In this document: piece after piece, positions 1 through 10,785 of the stretch
How positions within the stretch are numbered: position 1 is the first letter of the stretch
Layout of the letters: every line of letters starts with the position of its first letter
Source: Medicago truncatula
Lineage: Eukaryota; Streptophyta; Magnoliopsida; Fabales; Fabaceae
Direction of reading: 5' to 3'
Assembly (NCBI RefSeq): GCF_003473485.1
Contig: NC_053046.1
Coordinates: forward strand, 3,854,001 to 3,918,000
Length of the DNA: 64,000 bases
Made by a program: the position numbers and the translations under genes
Notes under the pieces: model-generated
Seen by the model: only the letters and a program-made list of their open reading frames with translations
What the model was told of the DNA's origin: nothing
Database searches by the model: none

Positions 1-355
1 TTTTTGTTTTTGAAAATAGTCCCTGGAGGGACTATTTTCAAAAACAAAAGATTTTGCAGGGACCAAAAACTACAAAATGGGTTCAGTCATCATGTGCCAC
101 GTATGCAAATCATCACAAAAATGGGGTCAAGGACTATTTTAAAAAACAAAAATTTTTGCAGGGACTAAAACCAAAACGAGACATATTTGCAGGGACTAAA
201 ACCATATTTCAGCCTACATTTGCAGGGACCTTTTTAAAAAACAAAATATTTTGCAGGGACCAAAAACTACAAAATGGGTTCAGTCATCATGTGCCACGTA
301 TGCAAATCATCACATAAATGGGGTCAGAGACTATATTAAAAAACAAAAAATTTTG
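1..355. repeat. Diverged tandem repeat from a transposon terminal family
   Basis: Two copies of a block with a period of about 197 bp (first from about 44, second from about 241) share the words gcagggaccaaaaactac and catgtgccacgtatgcaaat. The recurring phrase gcagggactaaaacca recurs at 881-935 on the far side of the 381-880 element, so an older repeat was split by that insertion. The phrase resembles the terminal repeats of common legume TIR elements. Short open frames here are repeat sequence, not genes. Confidence 0.6.
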
Positions 356-380
356 CAGGGACCAAAAACAATTTTTTTTT

Positions 381-880
381 GGGTTAAATATGTTTTTGGT
401 CCCTATAAATATTTTAACTTTTCGTTTTAGTCCCTCTAAAATTTTCCTTCAACTTTTAGTCCTTATAAAATTTTCAATCACTACTTTTGGTTTCTATTTT
501 TAATTTAATTTTTGTATTTTTTAATGAAATTGTGCAGAAATATGTATAATATTCTAAAAACAATTCCTACAAAAAATTAGAATTTTTTAACAAAACACAA
601 ATTAAATATTAATTTTTAATCGTAAAACATAAAAAAAATTATATTAAATTCATGTTTTGTTAAAAAATTCTAAATTTTTTTTGGAGTGATTATTGTAATA
701 TTTTAAATTTTTCTGAAAAATTTTATTAAAAAATATGAATTCTACATATGAGTTTACTTTAAAAGAGGGACCAAAAATGAAGATTCAAAATTTTATAGGG
801 ACTACAAGTTGAAGGAAAATTTTAGAGGGACTAAAATGAAAAATTGACATATTTATAAGGACAAAAAACATATTTAACCC
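381..880. mobile_element. Non-autonomous TIR element (Mutator-like), about 500 bp
   Basis: The left end gggttaaatatgttttt and the right end (reverse complement gggttaaatatgtttttt) form long terminal inverted repeats that continue inward for about 100 bp, alternating tracts such as agggactaaaa. The same terminal sequence bounds the element at 30142-30665, which has a 9-bp target duplication. Here the flanks are T runs (372-380 and 881-889), so a duplication cannot be judged. No coding capacity is seen. Confidence 0.65.
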
Positions 881-974
881 TTTTTTTACAGGGACTAAAA
901 TCAAAACGAGACATATTTTGAGGGACTAAAACCATATTTTAGCCTACATTTTTAATGGGTTTTAGTGATTTATA

Positions 975-1121
975 CACCCTCCGATCACTAATATAAGCAA
1001 AAATCCACTTTTTAGATACATTCAATTAATGATGTATGTGGTCTTTATTATATGTCACATACATCATTAATTAAATGTATCTAAAAAATGAATTTTTGCT
1101 TATATTAGTGACCGGAGGGTG
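975..1121. mobile_element. Stowaway-like MITE (Tc1/mariner type)
   Basis: The ends caccctccgatcactaat and, inverted, caccctccggtcactaat flank a foldback of about 147 bp. Both sides are bordered by TA (973-974 and 1122-1123), the target duplication expected of Tc1/mariner MITEs. The arms continue through a shared cttatatt tract, so the element is nearly a full hairpin. Confidence 0.75.
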
Positions 1122-2017
1122 TATATGGTGTTATTTCCCTTATATATACCGTGTACCCGCCTTTTTTTGGGTATCAAATCATGCAAAATAATTCTGATTT
1201 TATCTAAAAAAAAATTGATTTCATGGTTTGCTCTAGATCCAAAACTATGAAAATTCAATTGAAAACAATAGAAGAAACTGTGGGATAGAAATAAAAAGAA
1301 ATGATAAAGAAGCCAAAAAATGGATTTAACTAATTTTGTAAAAAGTGGAAGGGCAGCTGGGAAGACACTGGCTGGAACAAAATCAGAGCACATAAATGGA
1401 ATTGGAATATTTCAGTCCTTACAAACGTGAAAAAACTGTTTGATGGTCGGTCAGTCAGGTCCACAAACAAATCCCCAACACAGACATTTTTGCATTGCAA
1501 GTTTGAAGGCATCTAGTAAGTGCTTGTTTGGTTACAAGCTTAAATAAAATGAATTATAATATGAATTTTGATGTATGTGATAATATCTTTAGGCTTGTGA
1601 CAAAGGAAGTATATTGCTTCTAGTTGGTTAGTTACTTTGAGAAGAGAAGAGAAGCCAAATTAAGTACAATGAAGAGAAGCCAAATTAAATGCCACCATAC
1701 ATCATACTATACAGTTGGTGAAAACATATATCATAAGTTATGCTACTGATAAAGATAATACAAATGCTTTTACCTAGCTACTTTAAAACAAAAAAAAAAT
1801 AATAATCATATACTAACTTTACCCAAATGTCATAAAGTAAGAAAACAACTACTCAAATATATAGTGATATCCAATTATCCATACCACACCATCATCGTGG
1901 TCTGGTCTAGCGCGATGTGTGTGAGTGTTGTAAACTCTAATGTACCAAGTTGGATTAGTACTCCTAAAAGAACTTATAGCTTAGTTAGGCATCAGAAAGA
2001 ACACTAGGATCAACTTC
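1122..2017. other. Intergenic, no gene seen
   Basis: Short frames here have no recognisable domain or codon pattern. The part next to 2018 is presumably the 3' flank of the zinc finger gene. Confidence 0.5.
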
Positions 2018-2818
2018 TTATGATGAAGGTGGCAAGTTGAGATCGAAAAAACATAGCTTCTTCTTCTTCTTCCAAGATGGATAAAGGTGAGATTTTTTGT
2101 GACCACCTAATGCTTGATAAGAACCAAAAACCTTAGGACAAAACACACATTGGAATATTTTATGATCACTACTACTAGTTAAAGCAAGATTTGTTTCATT
2201 TTGAAGACAAATGCTTTTGTGACTTTTATACTTCCCACAAACTTCTTGTTCTTCTTCTTTGACAGCAACATTGATCTTCCATTTATCTCTTGATAGCATC
2301 ATGAGGGTTATAGCAGCTTCTTCTTCAGGGGAAAAGTTGAAAAGTGAAGTAACAGGTTCTGGTTCAGCTTCTGTTAGTGGTGAATGTGAATTTGTTAAAG
2401 TCTGTTTAAGCTTCTTTTGTACTGAGTTTTGGCCAAAGGTGAGTTTTCTTTTTTGAGTTGGGTTCTTTGACTCGGTTTCACTCTCTCTGTCATGAACAAT
2501 AGTTTCTGTAGTTGAGAAATAAAACTTGGGATCTGAAAGTTTGAAACTTTTTTTGGGATTTTCTCTCAACCTATACATTAGACTCTTTTCATTTGAGTCT
2601 CTCTGTTCTACTGTTTGTTGGTTTTGTTCATTTTCAGAAGAAGAAAAAAATGAGAATAAGTTAGTAGGAGTGTGGTGAGGTTGTGTTTGTGGTTGGGGGT
2701 TTGGAAGAGAAAGACGGAGGGTGGCAAAATGAGCTTTCATGTGTCCACCCAATGCTTTACCATTGATGAATGTTCTTGAGCAAAGCTTGCATTTGTACCT
2801 CTCCATTTGGCATTGCAT
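2018..2818 (-). CDS. C2H2 zinc finger repressor, ZAT-like, two QALGGH-type fingers plus EAR motif
   Basis: A single-exon 266-residue protein. Finger 1 lies at about residues 8-30 (CKLC, then KALGGHMKAH) and finger 2 at about 222-244 (CVFC, then QALGGHKKSH). Both carry the plant-specific ALGGH core that contacts DNA. The last eight residues, DLNLPPSS, are an LxLxL-type EAR motif, known to recruit TOPLESS/SAP18 co-repressors. A middle block EEEAAITLMMLSRDKW matches the acidic leucine-rich box of the ZAT1/4/9 group. The protein should be a nuclear repressor, often stress responsive in this family; no target can be read from the sequence. ATG 2818 is used; a second Met lies four residues on, just before finger 1. 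Confidence 0.9.
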   Translation of the reverse strand: MQCQMERYKCKLCSRTFINGKALGGHMKAHFATLRLSLPNPQPQTQPHHTPTNLFSFFSSSENEQNQQTVEQRDSNEKSLMYRLRENPKKSFKLSDPKFYFSTTETIVHDRESETESKNPTQKRKLTFGQNSVQKKLKQTLTNSHSPLTEAEPEPVTSLFNFSPEEEAAITLMMLSRDKWKINVAVKEEEQEVCGKYKSHKSICLQNETNLALTSSSDHKIFQCVFCPKVFGSYQALGGHKKSHLYPSWKKKKKLCFFDLNLPPSS

Positions 2819-4031
2819 AGAGAGAAAAAGGTAGAAAACTAGAAAGGCTTTTTATTGTGATAGAATATGTTTAGAGGAATTTGGAAACTAAAAAGAGTAG
2901 CAGCTCACAAGAATCCCACCACAAATGCGACCCACAACCCAAAAGTTATGTTGGTTGATTTTTGTTTTTTTCCTTGATAGAGTAAGGTTGTTACTTATTT
3001 TTTATTTTGTTTTTAGAAAAGTTATAGTGAAGAGGAATTATAATATGTATCTCCTTCATAAGCACTCTAGCTGATTAATATTTAAAAAATGTTTAAAATT
3101 CAATGATGATAGATGTCGTTTTTGATAGTAGATGTTAATGATTTTTCTTTTTTTCATTTTTATAATTGAAAAATGATTTAATTGATACTATTTTGATTAA
3201 AAGAGCATAAAATAAATATGCAGTTTGTATTAAATAGACATCAATCAAATCTGTGTCTTGGTGTTAAATACGAGAAATGTCATGAGTTTTTTATTTTTTA
3301 TTTTTGAATAGTATTGAAGACCATCGTTGAAATTTTCGTTAATTTTAAGTACCGGTTCATAGTGGATCTAAGAACTTAAAAGTTATCTTACACTGTTTTT
3401 ATATGATTGTCAATTTAATAATTTTTTTCCTTTTCTTTTTATCGAATTAACATTTACTTTATGTGTATTTTATATGGTGTCTTTAAAGTTCTTACATTTT
3501 GGTGTCTCATCAGGGTCGGGGTTGAACATAAGACTTAGATAAAACATGTAGATACTTACAAATCACCCACCAGAGAAGTTTTTACATCGATAAGGAAAAT
3601 TGAACTTACAAACTTGCGAGTGAATCAACTTTTGTTGATTTTTTCTGTCTATCTATTATTAGTGTATATATTTTTTATAAAGATTAATAGTGTATTGATG
3701 AGCAGTAGCTATATGCATTTATTTAGAAAATTTTAGTTATTTACTTAAGTAAAAATGACAGGAAAAAAGTTAGACTAAATCAAATTAAACTTTAACTAAC
3801 ACTGAATAATTTTTTTTTTAGTGACGCAGAATTAAGAAAGTGTGATACTGCTGCTACTAACAGCACGGTCAACACTGCTGCAAATATTTTGTTTGCCATA
3901 GCAGTAGTGAGAATAATACTACACATAAATGGTGAGAGAGAGTTTTGTTTTATTTAAGCAAAAGAATAAGTTAGAAAAGCGTGATCGCGAACATGGAAAG
4001 AGCAATGTGCAACATGCAACTCTTTGCAAAG
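2819..4031. other. Intergenic, promoter side of the zinc finger gene
   Basis: AT-rich DNA upstream of the minus-strand zinc finger gene. No ORF, repeat family or clear TATA element that I can defend. Confidence 0.45.
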
Positions 4032-4240
4032 AAAATAACTATAGTTAAGATTAAGATAAAAAGGTGTAGTAATCTTTTTTTTCTAGTAGCATGCTAGAAC
4101 CATTCAGCAACAGAAACTCTGAGCATGCTAAAACCAATAAGATAAAAATAACTATAGTTAAGATTAAGATAAAAAGGTGTAGTAATTTTCTAGTAGCATG
4201 CTAAAACCAATAAAAGCAGCAGAAACTCTGACTGCAACAA
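4032..4240. repeat. Two-copy tandem repeat, period about 113 bp
   Basis: The tract from aaaataactatagttaaga through aaaggtgtagtaat and ctagtagcatgct occurs at about 4032-4120 and again at about 4145-4210, followed both times by cagaaactctga. Divergence is small. It lies just 3' of the FBD/LRR gene. Confidence 0.75.
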
Positions 4241-4289
4241 ATAGCTCTTGTTCGGATTTCCAGTTCTAGACACAAGTGTAATTCTTTGA

Positions 4290-5285
4290 TCATTTGGAGC
4301 TGCTTATTTCTGCAAAGCTCACTTTCCTTGCCTCCAAAATTTCTAAAAAAGAAGACTTGTTGCAGTTATCAAAGACATTGCAGTTGGGGACAAATTGTGG
4401 ATGCAATGAATTATGATCATCAACGCTTGATCCATAGCCTCCTCCTCCGATCTGACAACAATAAACCAAACAAAAATTACATAAAGAAATAACTGTTGCA
4501 AAGATAAAACAAAAGTTGTTGCTAATATGATAAAGTTAACAAACCTTATGAATTACAATACTTTGAAGAGAGGGGCAGGCGCGGATGAACTTCTTCAACC
4601 AATCCCAACGACAATAATATTCCTCATCCTCTTTCTCAAAGCTAAGCTCCACATGAGTTAAATTGAAAAACTGAGTTGTCTGTACTGGCGCGACATAGTT
4701 AAACAATTTCAAGGGTTTTCGTACCGCTACTTGTGCGCGTAGAAACTCCACATTGTAAAACAATTTCAAGGGAAAAAAATAAGAAATAGAAGAAGAGTCA
4801 GAAATGTGGGATTTGAGCAAATTGGGGAAGGGTTCTAATAACTCGTCTGTTTGTTTAGCAAGAGCATCAAGAGTATCATTATCATCATGGGTGCTGACAT
4901 TTTTTATGAGTAAATCCTCGAGAAATGGACATACAGAGAGAATCTTAATAAGATATTTAAGCTTTCGAAAACGAACCTTTGTCATGTGGAGTTTTTTAAG
5001 TTTGGGCAAATGAGTAAGATATTTATCAACATGGTATATCATTAAGACCCCATTCCCATTCAAGTTCAAAACAACAAGAGGTGAATAAGTTAGAATGGGA
5101 CCTGGGAAGCAAATGGGGGTAGTGGAAGAGTGCTGCAAAAAAGTGAGATCGACATGATCAACAAACCCATTGACTACAGGGTGAAGCCAACGAAGCAACG
5201 AGGCAGAGTTGCAAAAGCAAGACGCAGACAAAAGAGTTAATGTTTTGATAGGAGGCTGTCTGTCAAAGATAAAGGACTTCGCCAT
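4290..5285 (-). CDS. FBD/LRR protein of the F-box superfamily, F-box missing
   Basis: Two exons: 4545-5285 (247 codons) and 4290-4451. The donor AAG|GTTTGT and acceptor CAG|ATC keep frame, giving about 300 residues. The start QPPIKTLTLL, the LRR-like block LVVLNLNGNGV..LPKLKKLHMTKVRF..CPFLEDLLI and the C-terminal WLKKFIRACPSLQSIVIHK match the middle and FBD parts of plant F-box/FBD/LRR proteins. These normally start with an F-box of about 45 residues that binds SKP1; none is found in any frame upstream to 5500. A TATA-like tataaataa lies only about 37 nt above the ATG. It is a 5'-truncated copy or an F-box-less homologue; without the F-box it could not join an SCF ligase. The frame is otherwise intact. 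Confidence 0.75.
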
Positions 5286-6336
5286 TGATATATAAAGATT
5301 ATAGGCGTCTTGTTCATAATTTATTTATACATAAAAATGTTTATTTCCCCTTTATTTTAAAAAAAGGAAATAGCAAAGAATACTTGATAAAATTATTTAT
5401 TTTGGTGTTTGACAAGCGTGATCATCTGCTTCTACATCATTCTTTGTGCGATGGGGTAATGTTGAAAGACTACACAATTCCAATTTAGAATTTGTTGATA
5501 GGTGTATTTAAATTATTTCTCCTAACATGATAGTAAACATTGTAAAATTATTTTCTATTTGTTTATAAATAGTTGTTTTATTCCTAAAGTAGATATTTGT
5601 ACTTCCTTATAGTTGGACCAGTACTAGGAGAGACTTGTTCAACAAAATAAGAAACCACAGCTTTTTTTTTTTGTTACAAACAAGAAAACAGGAAAAAGAA
5701 GAAACATAAAGCTATTCTCTCAGAAAGAAAGTTCCAGCCGCATCACTTTGGAGGGGAAGAAGAAGATCCGCTGGAGGAGAGTCATGACGAAACAACAGTT
5801 TAAAACAATAATCTTCATTCTTCACGCAACAATAACATATGCTTTTTTTTTTTTAATTATTATTCAGCAAAAAATATCTAGTTGGACAATCTTACATGAT
5901 ATTTATCTCCTACCACCTAGAGGGCTGATTTTGCTCCATCTCTATCTAATTAAACTATATCATATTTAGTTATCTACCTAACCGAAAAAATTTATAAGAA
6001 AAAAAAATTATAGTTCCATAACATTTCGTTCCTTCAAACCCAAAAGACTTCAATTCTACCTCTTATCAGGTACTCTTCGGATTGCACTTTGTCACAATAC
6101 ACCACTGTAGCAGTTGTTTCAATCTTCTGCAAAAAATTGAAAACATAGGTGTTTTTATATATATTATGTTATTGTTACATACACACACCATTACATTCTA
6201 AACTACATTGTTTAGAATATGTGCCATAATCATTTGATTTTTAAAATTTATTACTTGTGTAATTATAAACATAATAATAATTATGTTTAGTACATTGTAC
6301 ATATTATTACTCGTTCACATTTGAAAAACAAACACA
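5286..6336. other. Intergenic, no gene seen
   Basis: AT-rich spacer between two minus-strand genes. Short frames at 5285-5488 and 5748-5969 show no domain. The first 100 bp may be promoter of the FBD/LRR gene; the right part is the 3' flank of the WAT1-related gene. Confidence 0.45.
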
Positions 6337-8354
6337 TTAACATAATAAGAGAGGCTTGCTTGCATCAAACTCACTCTCTGAGAAATCTCCAACATCTGCA
6401 TATCCTTCTTTCCCTTTGGCCCAAAGAACTAAGTAGAGTCCACTGAACATAAGGAACATACCACCAATGCTGCAATATTAAATGCAGTGTTAAAAATTGA
6501 TTAATTATAATATTATACAATTTAGTATATATGTAGTTTGCACATCTTATAAGTTACCTTCCAATATTTATAGTTTCTCCAATGGTATAGACAGAGAGAA
6601 TAACTGAGCACATTGTTCCAATTGGGCTAAACATGGAGACAAATACTGGTCCTCTTTTCTTTAGTGCCCACCCATTGAAGCTTAAGCTTATTCCACTCAC
6701 TGAACCAGCCTATGAATTTTGAAATTGAAAAGTATTGATTGCATTAGTATTATAGGACAATTTAAGAAATAAATCGACCGATTCAAAAATATTAATGTTA
6801 TCGAATATTTTTAATTTCAGTGATCATTTTGAAATTTCGTTAACTTCATTAACCAAATTGCTAAATACTACAATTTCAAAGAGTAGACCGATGGTTCATA
6901 TAAATATCAAAATGCAATCGAGTGAGATAAGGAATAGTAGAAATTACCAGAATGGAAAAGCCAATTAGATCTCCATAACTCACAAGTTGCAAACCAGTTT
7001 TAAGATTGTCTCTGTCAAATAATTGAACAGCTGTAGTCATAAATCCCCCAAACAATGACGTTATCGCGCTTAATGACATTGGTGCAGGAAAATCTCCAAG
7101 AGCAAAAGCCTAAAAATGCAACAATAAAGTAATTCAAGTATATTTTTATGTGTCATCTTTCTTGTTTCATTACAAATTAGTTACCTGCAGGACAACATTG
7201 CTTGACAATATTAAAACTGAAGTCATTAGATAGAGGCAACCGATAATCTTTTGCATGTCGAAGAGAAAATCTGATGGTGCTAATGACGATGGAAGTATAG
7301 CCTCTTTCTCGGTTGCAGAAGCAGAAATGCTTTGCATTATGCTCATTGTGAAAGCTCCTAATACACATAGCAATGTTCCTAAGATTTTTAATGTACTATA
7401 CTTGTTGCTCAAGTTAACTTTCTCTAACCTGGTAAATACAAAAATTTCAAATTAGTTACCAAGGGATTAAGTTAAAAGGCTTTTTTTTTGTCTTTCTTGA
7501 GAACATTAAGCATGTTACTTAATTTTGGCTTAGATGTGAATTATAACATTTTATTCCTCCTTGGCTGTTTATAGCATTGGTGAAATATGATCAAAACCCA
7601 ATATAATAAAATTACCCAAAAGTCCATGCGATGATGAAGATAAAACCTGGGGCAAGGTTTGGCATAGCAGTTCCCATTGCTGGTGAAGTTAGATTGATTC
7701 CCTTCAGGAATAAAGACTGAAAAGCTAATCTGCATCACAATGGCCAAGATAATTTTAAATCAACATCTTTGTACTTATTTTAAAAATTAGAAGAATCAGG
7801 TCATCGTAATTTTAACAAAAACTACACTTTGACGGTATCACCGTAATTTTATCAAATTCGTTACCAATATAAACTTAAGCTAAATATTTTAGAGAATGAA
7901 CCCAAAACTTGAGATTTTGAAAATAGAAGCTGACTTTCACACCAATGCTTATGGAAAAAAAAAGTAGGAAATTAAGATTAAGCTACAAGATACCTTACCC
8001 TCCAAATGAAAGAAACCATATCTGCATAATAAACTTTAAACTCCAATTCTTAGGCCACTTACTCCTACAAAATAGACACATGATATGATCAAATTAATCT
8101 TAAAAAATTCCATCCCAATAAAATAAAGAGAAAAACAAAATTCACATTTTTATATTTAGAAAGAGGACCTACCTTTCAAAACAAAATGCAGCAGGTAAAA
8201 GAATAAGGAATGTAGCAATGGAAGTTAAAATGACAATGGTAAGAGGACTAATTCCTAATGACATTGAATAACTCATTATCTCAGCATTTCCTGCATAGAT
8301 AAATTGAACTCCTATTAACCCTCCAATTAATGTCACATCTTCCACCACCCCCAT
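6337..8354 (-). CDS. WAT1-related (nodulin MtN21/EamA) membrane transporter
   Basis: Seven exons: 8173-8354, 7999-8064, 7616-7729, 7185-7428, 6948-7109, 6558-6709 and 6337-6469, all with GT..AG borders and matching phase, giving 350 residues. It begins MGVVEDVTLIGGLIGVQFIY. Family hallmarks are the SPAMGTAMPNLAPGFIFIIAW block in exon 3 (about residues 98-118), the LEK that opens exon 4, the VVLQ that ends it, and FSPIGTMCSVILSVYTIGE in the second EamA half. Ten membrane helices are expected, and the exon pattern is the usual one for the family. WAT1 of Arabidopsis is a vacuolar auxin exporter and other members (UMAMIT) move amino acids; the substrate here cannot be called. The tail SESEFDASKPLLLC precedes the stop. 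The gene looks intact. Confidence 0.9.
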
Positions 8355-8934
8355 CTTTTCTTTCTTCTAATCAAATTATATCAAATTTAGAATTTGTTTT
8401 CTTTCTCTTTTTTCCATTTTCTCCTATTATCCTTTATTTCAAATTCCTATCAATCAAGAAATAAATTTCATATAAGGTTTTATTTGTTTCAGAAAATGGA
8501 AGCTATGTTCCATGTTGAAGCCCAGATAATAATCATTATGACGTTTATTTGCATTTTCTACCAACCTCTCTCTATGACTTGTTTTGATATTTATTTTTCC
8601 TATATTTAAGGAGAGGTAATTGGTTAACGTTGGAATGATTGTCTTATCTAATTCTAGATTGTGTTCCTTAAAAATAGAGAAGGTTTATCACTCTCGTTTT
8701 TTATTATGCTGATGAATTTGGACATATAATTTTTCTAAAACATTATTAAATGCAATGAACGATATGAATTCAAAAAATGCGTACCATGCACCTCTTCTTG
8801 TACCTTGGTGACACTGCAACAATTCCACCACATCTACATGGACTTAATGGACTTGGCCACAATTAAAATGATAAATTTGAAATATAAAAGACCACGTAGA
8901 ACATATATATAACCTACTTTATCTTAGAAATCTT
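8355..8934. other. Upstream region of the WAT1-related gene
   Basis: AT-rich DNA with no ORF of note. It should hold the promoter of the minus-strand transporter gene; I could not fix a TATA box. Confidence 0.4.
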
Positions 8935-9065
8935 AATTGAGCCTAACATAACCCCACAAAATTAACTTGTGAGGTGAGGATTGTCCTCACTTATAAACAC
9001 ATTATCAGGTCATGTTCTATCCGATATGGGACTCTTAACACTTTATTTGACAAAAATTCTACAAA
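8935..9065. repeat. Dispersed legume repeat fragment
   Basis: The string acttgtgaggtgaggattgt followed by cacttataaacacatt and ccgatatgggactcttaac is, from memory, a phrase found many times in legume genomes. No ends or target duplication could be defined here. Recognition rests on recall, so it is tentative. Confidence 0.35.
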
Positions 9066-9373
9066 ATTACAAAATATATTAGATTTTTCTAATATTTTTA
9101 GAATTTTCAATTCACAATAAAATCTCATACTCTCCACCATGAGCTGCTAGTCATTTATGTGAGCAATATATGTTAATAAGTTTAGTCCCTAAGTGCACCT
9201 CATATGATAAATGGTTGTAAAGATATTTGATATGTTAAATTGTAGATTTGAATCTACATAAACCATCGTGTGTCTAAACTCTTAAAATAATCATTTGTCT
9301 CCCCCTTTCATTCTCTTCGAACCAAACTCACCTTTAACGTGTATAAATTGTGCCGCTAAGCTCATTAATTTTT

Positions 9374-10509
9374 GGGTTAATATGTGTTTACCCCCCTGTA
9401 ATTTGGGCGAGTTCCGGTTTACCCCCTGTAAAAAAAAAAGTTTAGATTCGAACCCTGTAAAATAAGATTCTTTGATTTTAGCCCATGACCCATGTGACTG
9501 TGCAGAATTGCTGACGTGGCGAGCTGAGTGGCATGTTGACTATGCATATCTGATTATGTGGCGTACTGACTGTATAATTAATTTTTTTTAAAAATTAAAA
9601 TATTTGTAAAAGTTAAAAAAAATTCAGGATTTTTTTTTTACGAAAAATATTTTCCAAAATTTTTTAATATATATTTTTCGAAAATTCCAAAATTTATATA
9701 CAAAAAATATATATTTCAAAATATTTTAATTTTCCATAAATTTTTAAAATTAATTTTGAAATACATATTTCAAAATTTTTATTTCGAAAAAAAAATTCAA
9801 ATTATTTTCAAAAACAAAGTTTTTTAAAATTTCTCAGCAAAAAAAATCTGGAAAATATTATTATTTTTAAAAATCTGGATACAAATTTATTTAAAAATTT
9901 TGGAAAATTCAGATTTTGTTCGATTTTTACGATGTGTTACAGTTTTTTTTTAATATTTAAATTTATTCTTATCTATTTGTTAAATGTGTTATTTATATTG
10001 AAAATTGAGGGCATTTTTAAAAAGAAACAGCCAGTCCAAAAGTGCTGAAAGGGGTTGTTTTCTTTATATATATATTTCCCAAAAAGTTATATATAAAATA
10101 AAAAAATTCCTAAACTTACTATATTTTGAAACATTTGAAAAAATTAATATAAGCTAATTTTTGAATGTTTTGGTAAAAAATATTAATTTTTTTCTGAATT
10201 TTTTTATTTTTCGAAAAAAAATCCAAATTTTTTAGTTTTTTTTCTTCATATTTTTAAATTTTTGAATTTTCAGGTTTTAAAAATATAAAAGTTATAATAA
10301 TTACACGGTGCATGCCACGTCAATGTCCATTACACACATGTTAGGTTTGAAAATAATCACACAGTGGCGTGCCATGTCAGCGTCTGGATGGGATCATGGG
10401 TGTTTTGTGGAAAATCTTCATATTATAGGATTAAAATCTAAACTTTTTTTTTTTTACGGGAGGTAAATCAGAACTCGTCCAAGTTACAGAATTAAACACA
10501 TATTAACCC
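9374..10509. mobile_element. Non-autonomous Mutator-like element with perfect 9-bp TSD
   Basis: The ends gggttaatatgtgtttac and, inverted, gggttaatatgtgtttaatt begin long inverted arms that share actcgtcc/gggcgagt, a run of A or T, ttagattcgaa-like and cccatgacccat/atcatgggt tracts. The flanks 9365-9373 and 10510-10518 are both ttaattttt, a perfect 9-bp duplication, which is the Mutator signature. The centre is AT-rich and non-coding. Confidence 0.8.
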
Positions 10510-10785
10510 TTAATTTTTTTTATTAAGCACTTGTTGAATCTACAATGAAATCTTTAATATCGCATCCTCATGCACTTCCATAGGGAATCCATTGAAGCTA
10601 CCAAATAGAACTTCAATGTGCATGTATGTTTGATGTTATGTCAACGAAAAAAGAAACATACAGTCAAGTTAGACTCATCATATGACTTGTAGGACTGAGT
10701 TAGACTCAATCTAAATTTTAAGACTATATCAAAGATTTTCAAGATATAGAATCACTAGCATTATGCTCTAAATGTTGGCATAAAT

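Noticed and set aside
1100..1512. Two minus-strand frames between the MITE and the zinc finger gene
   Set aside because: Aromatic and Leu-rich translation typical of AT-rich noise, no motif and no splice partners.
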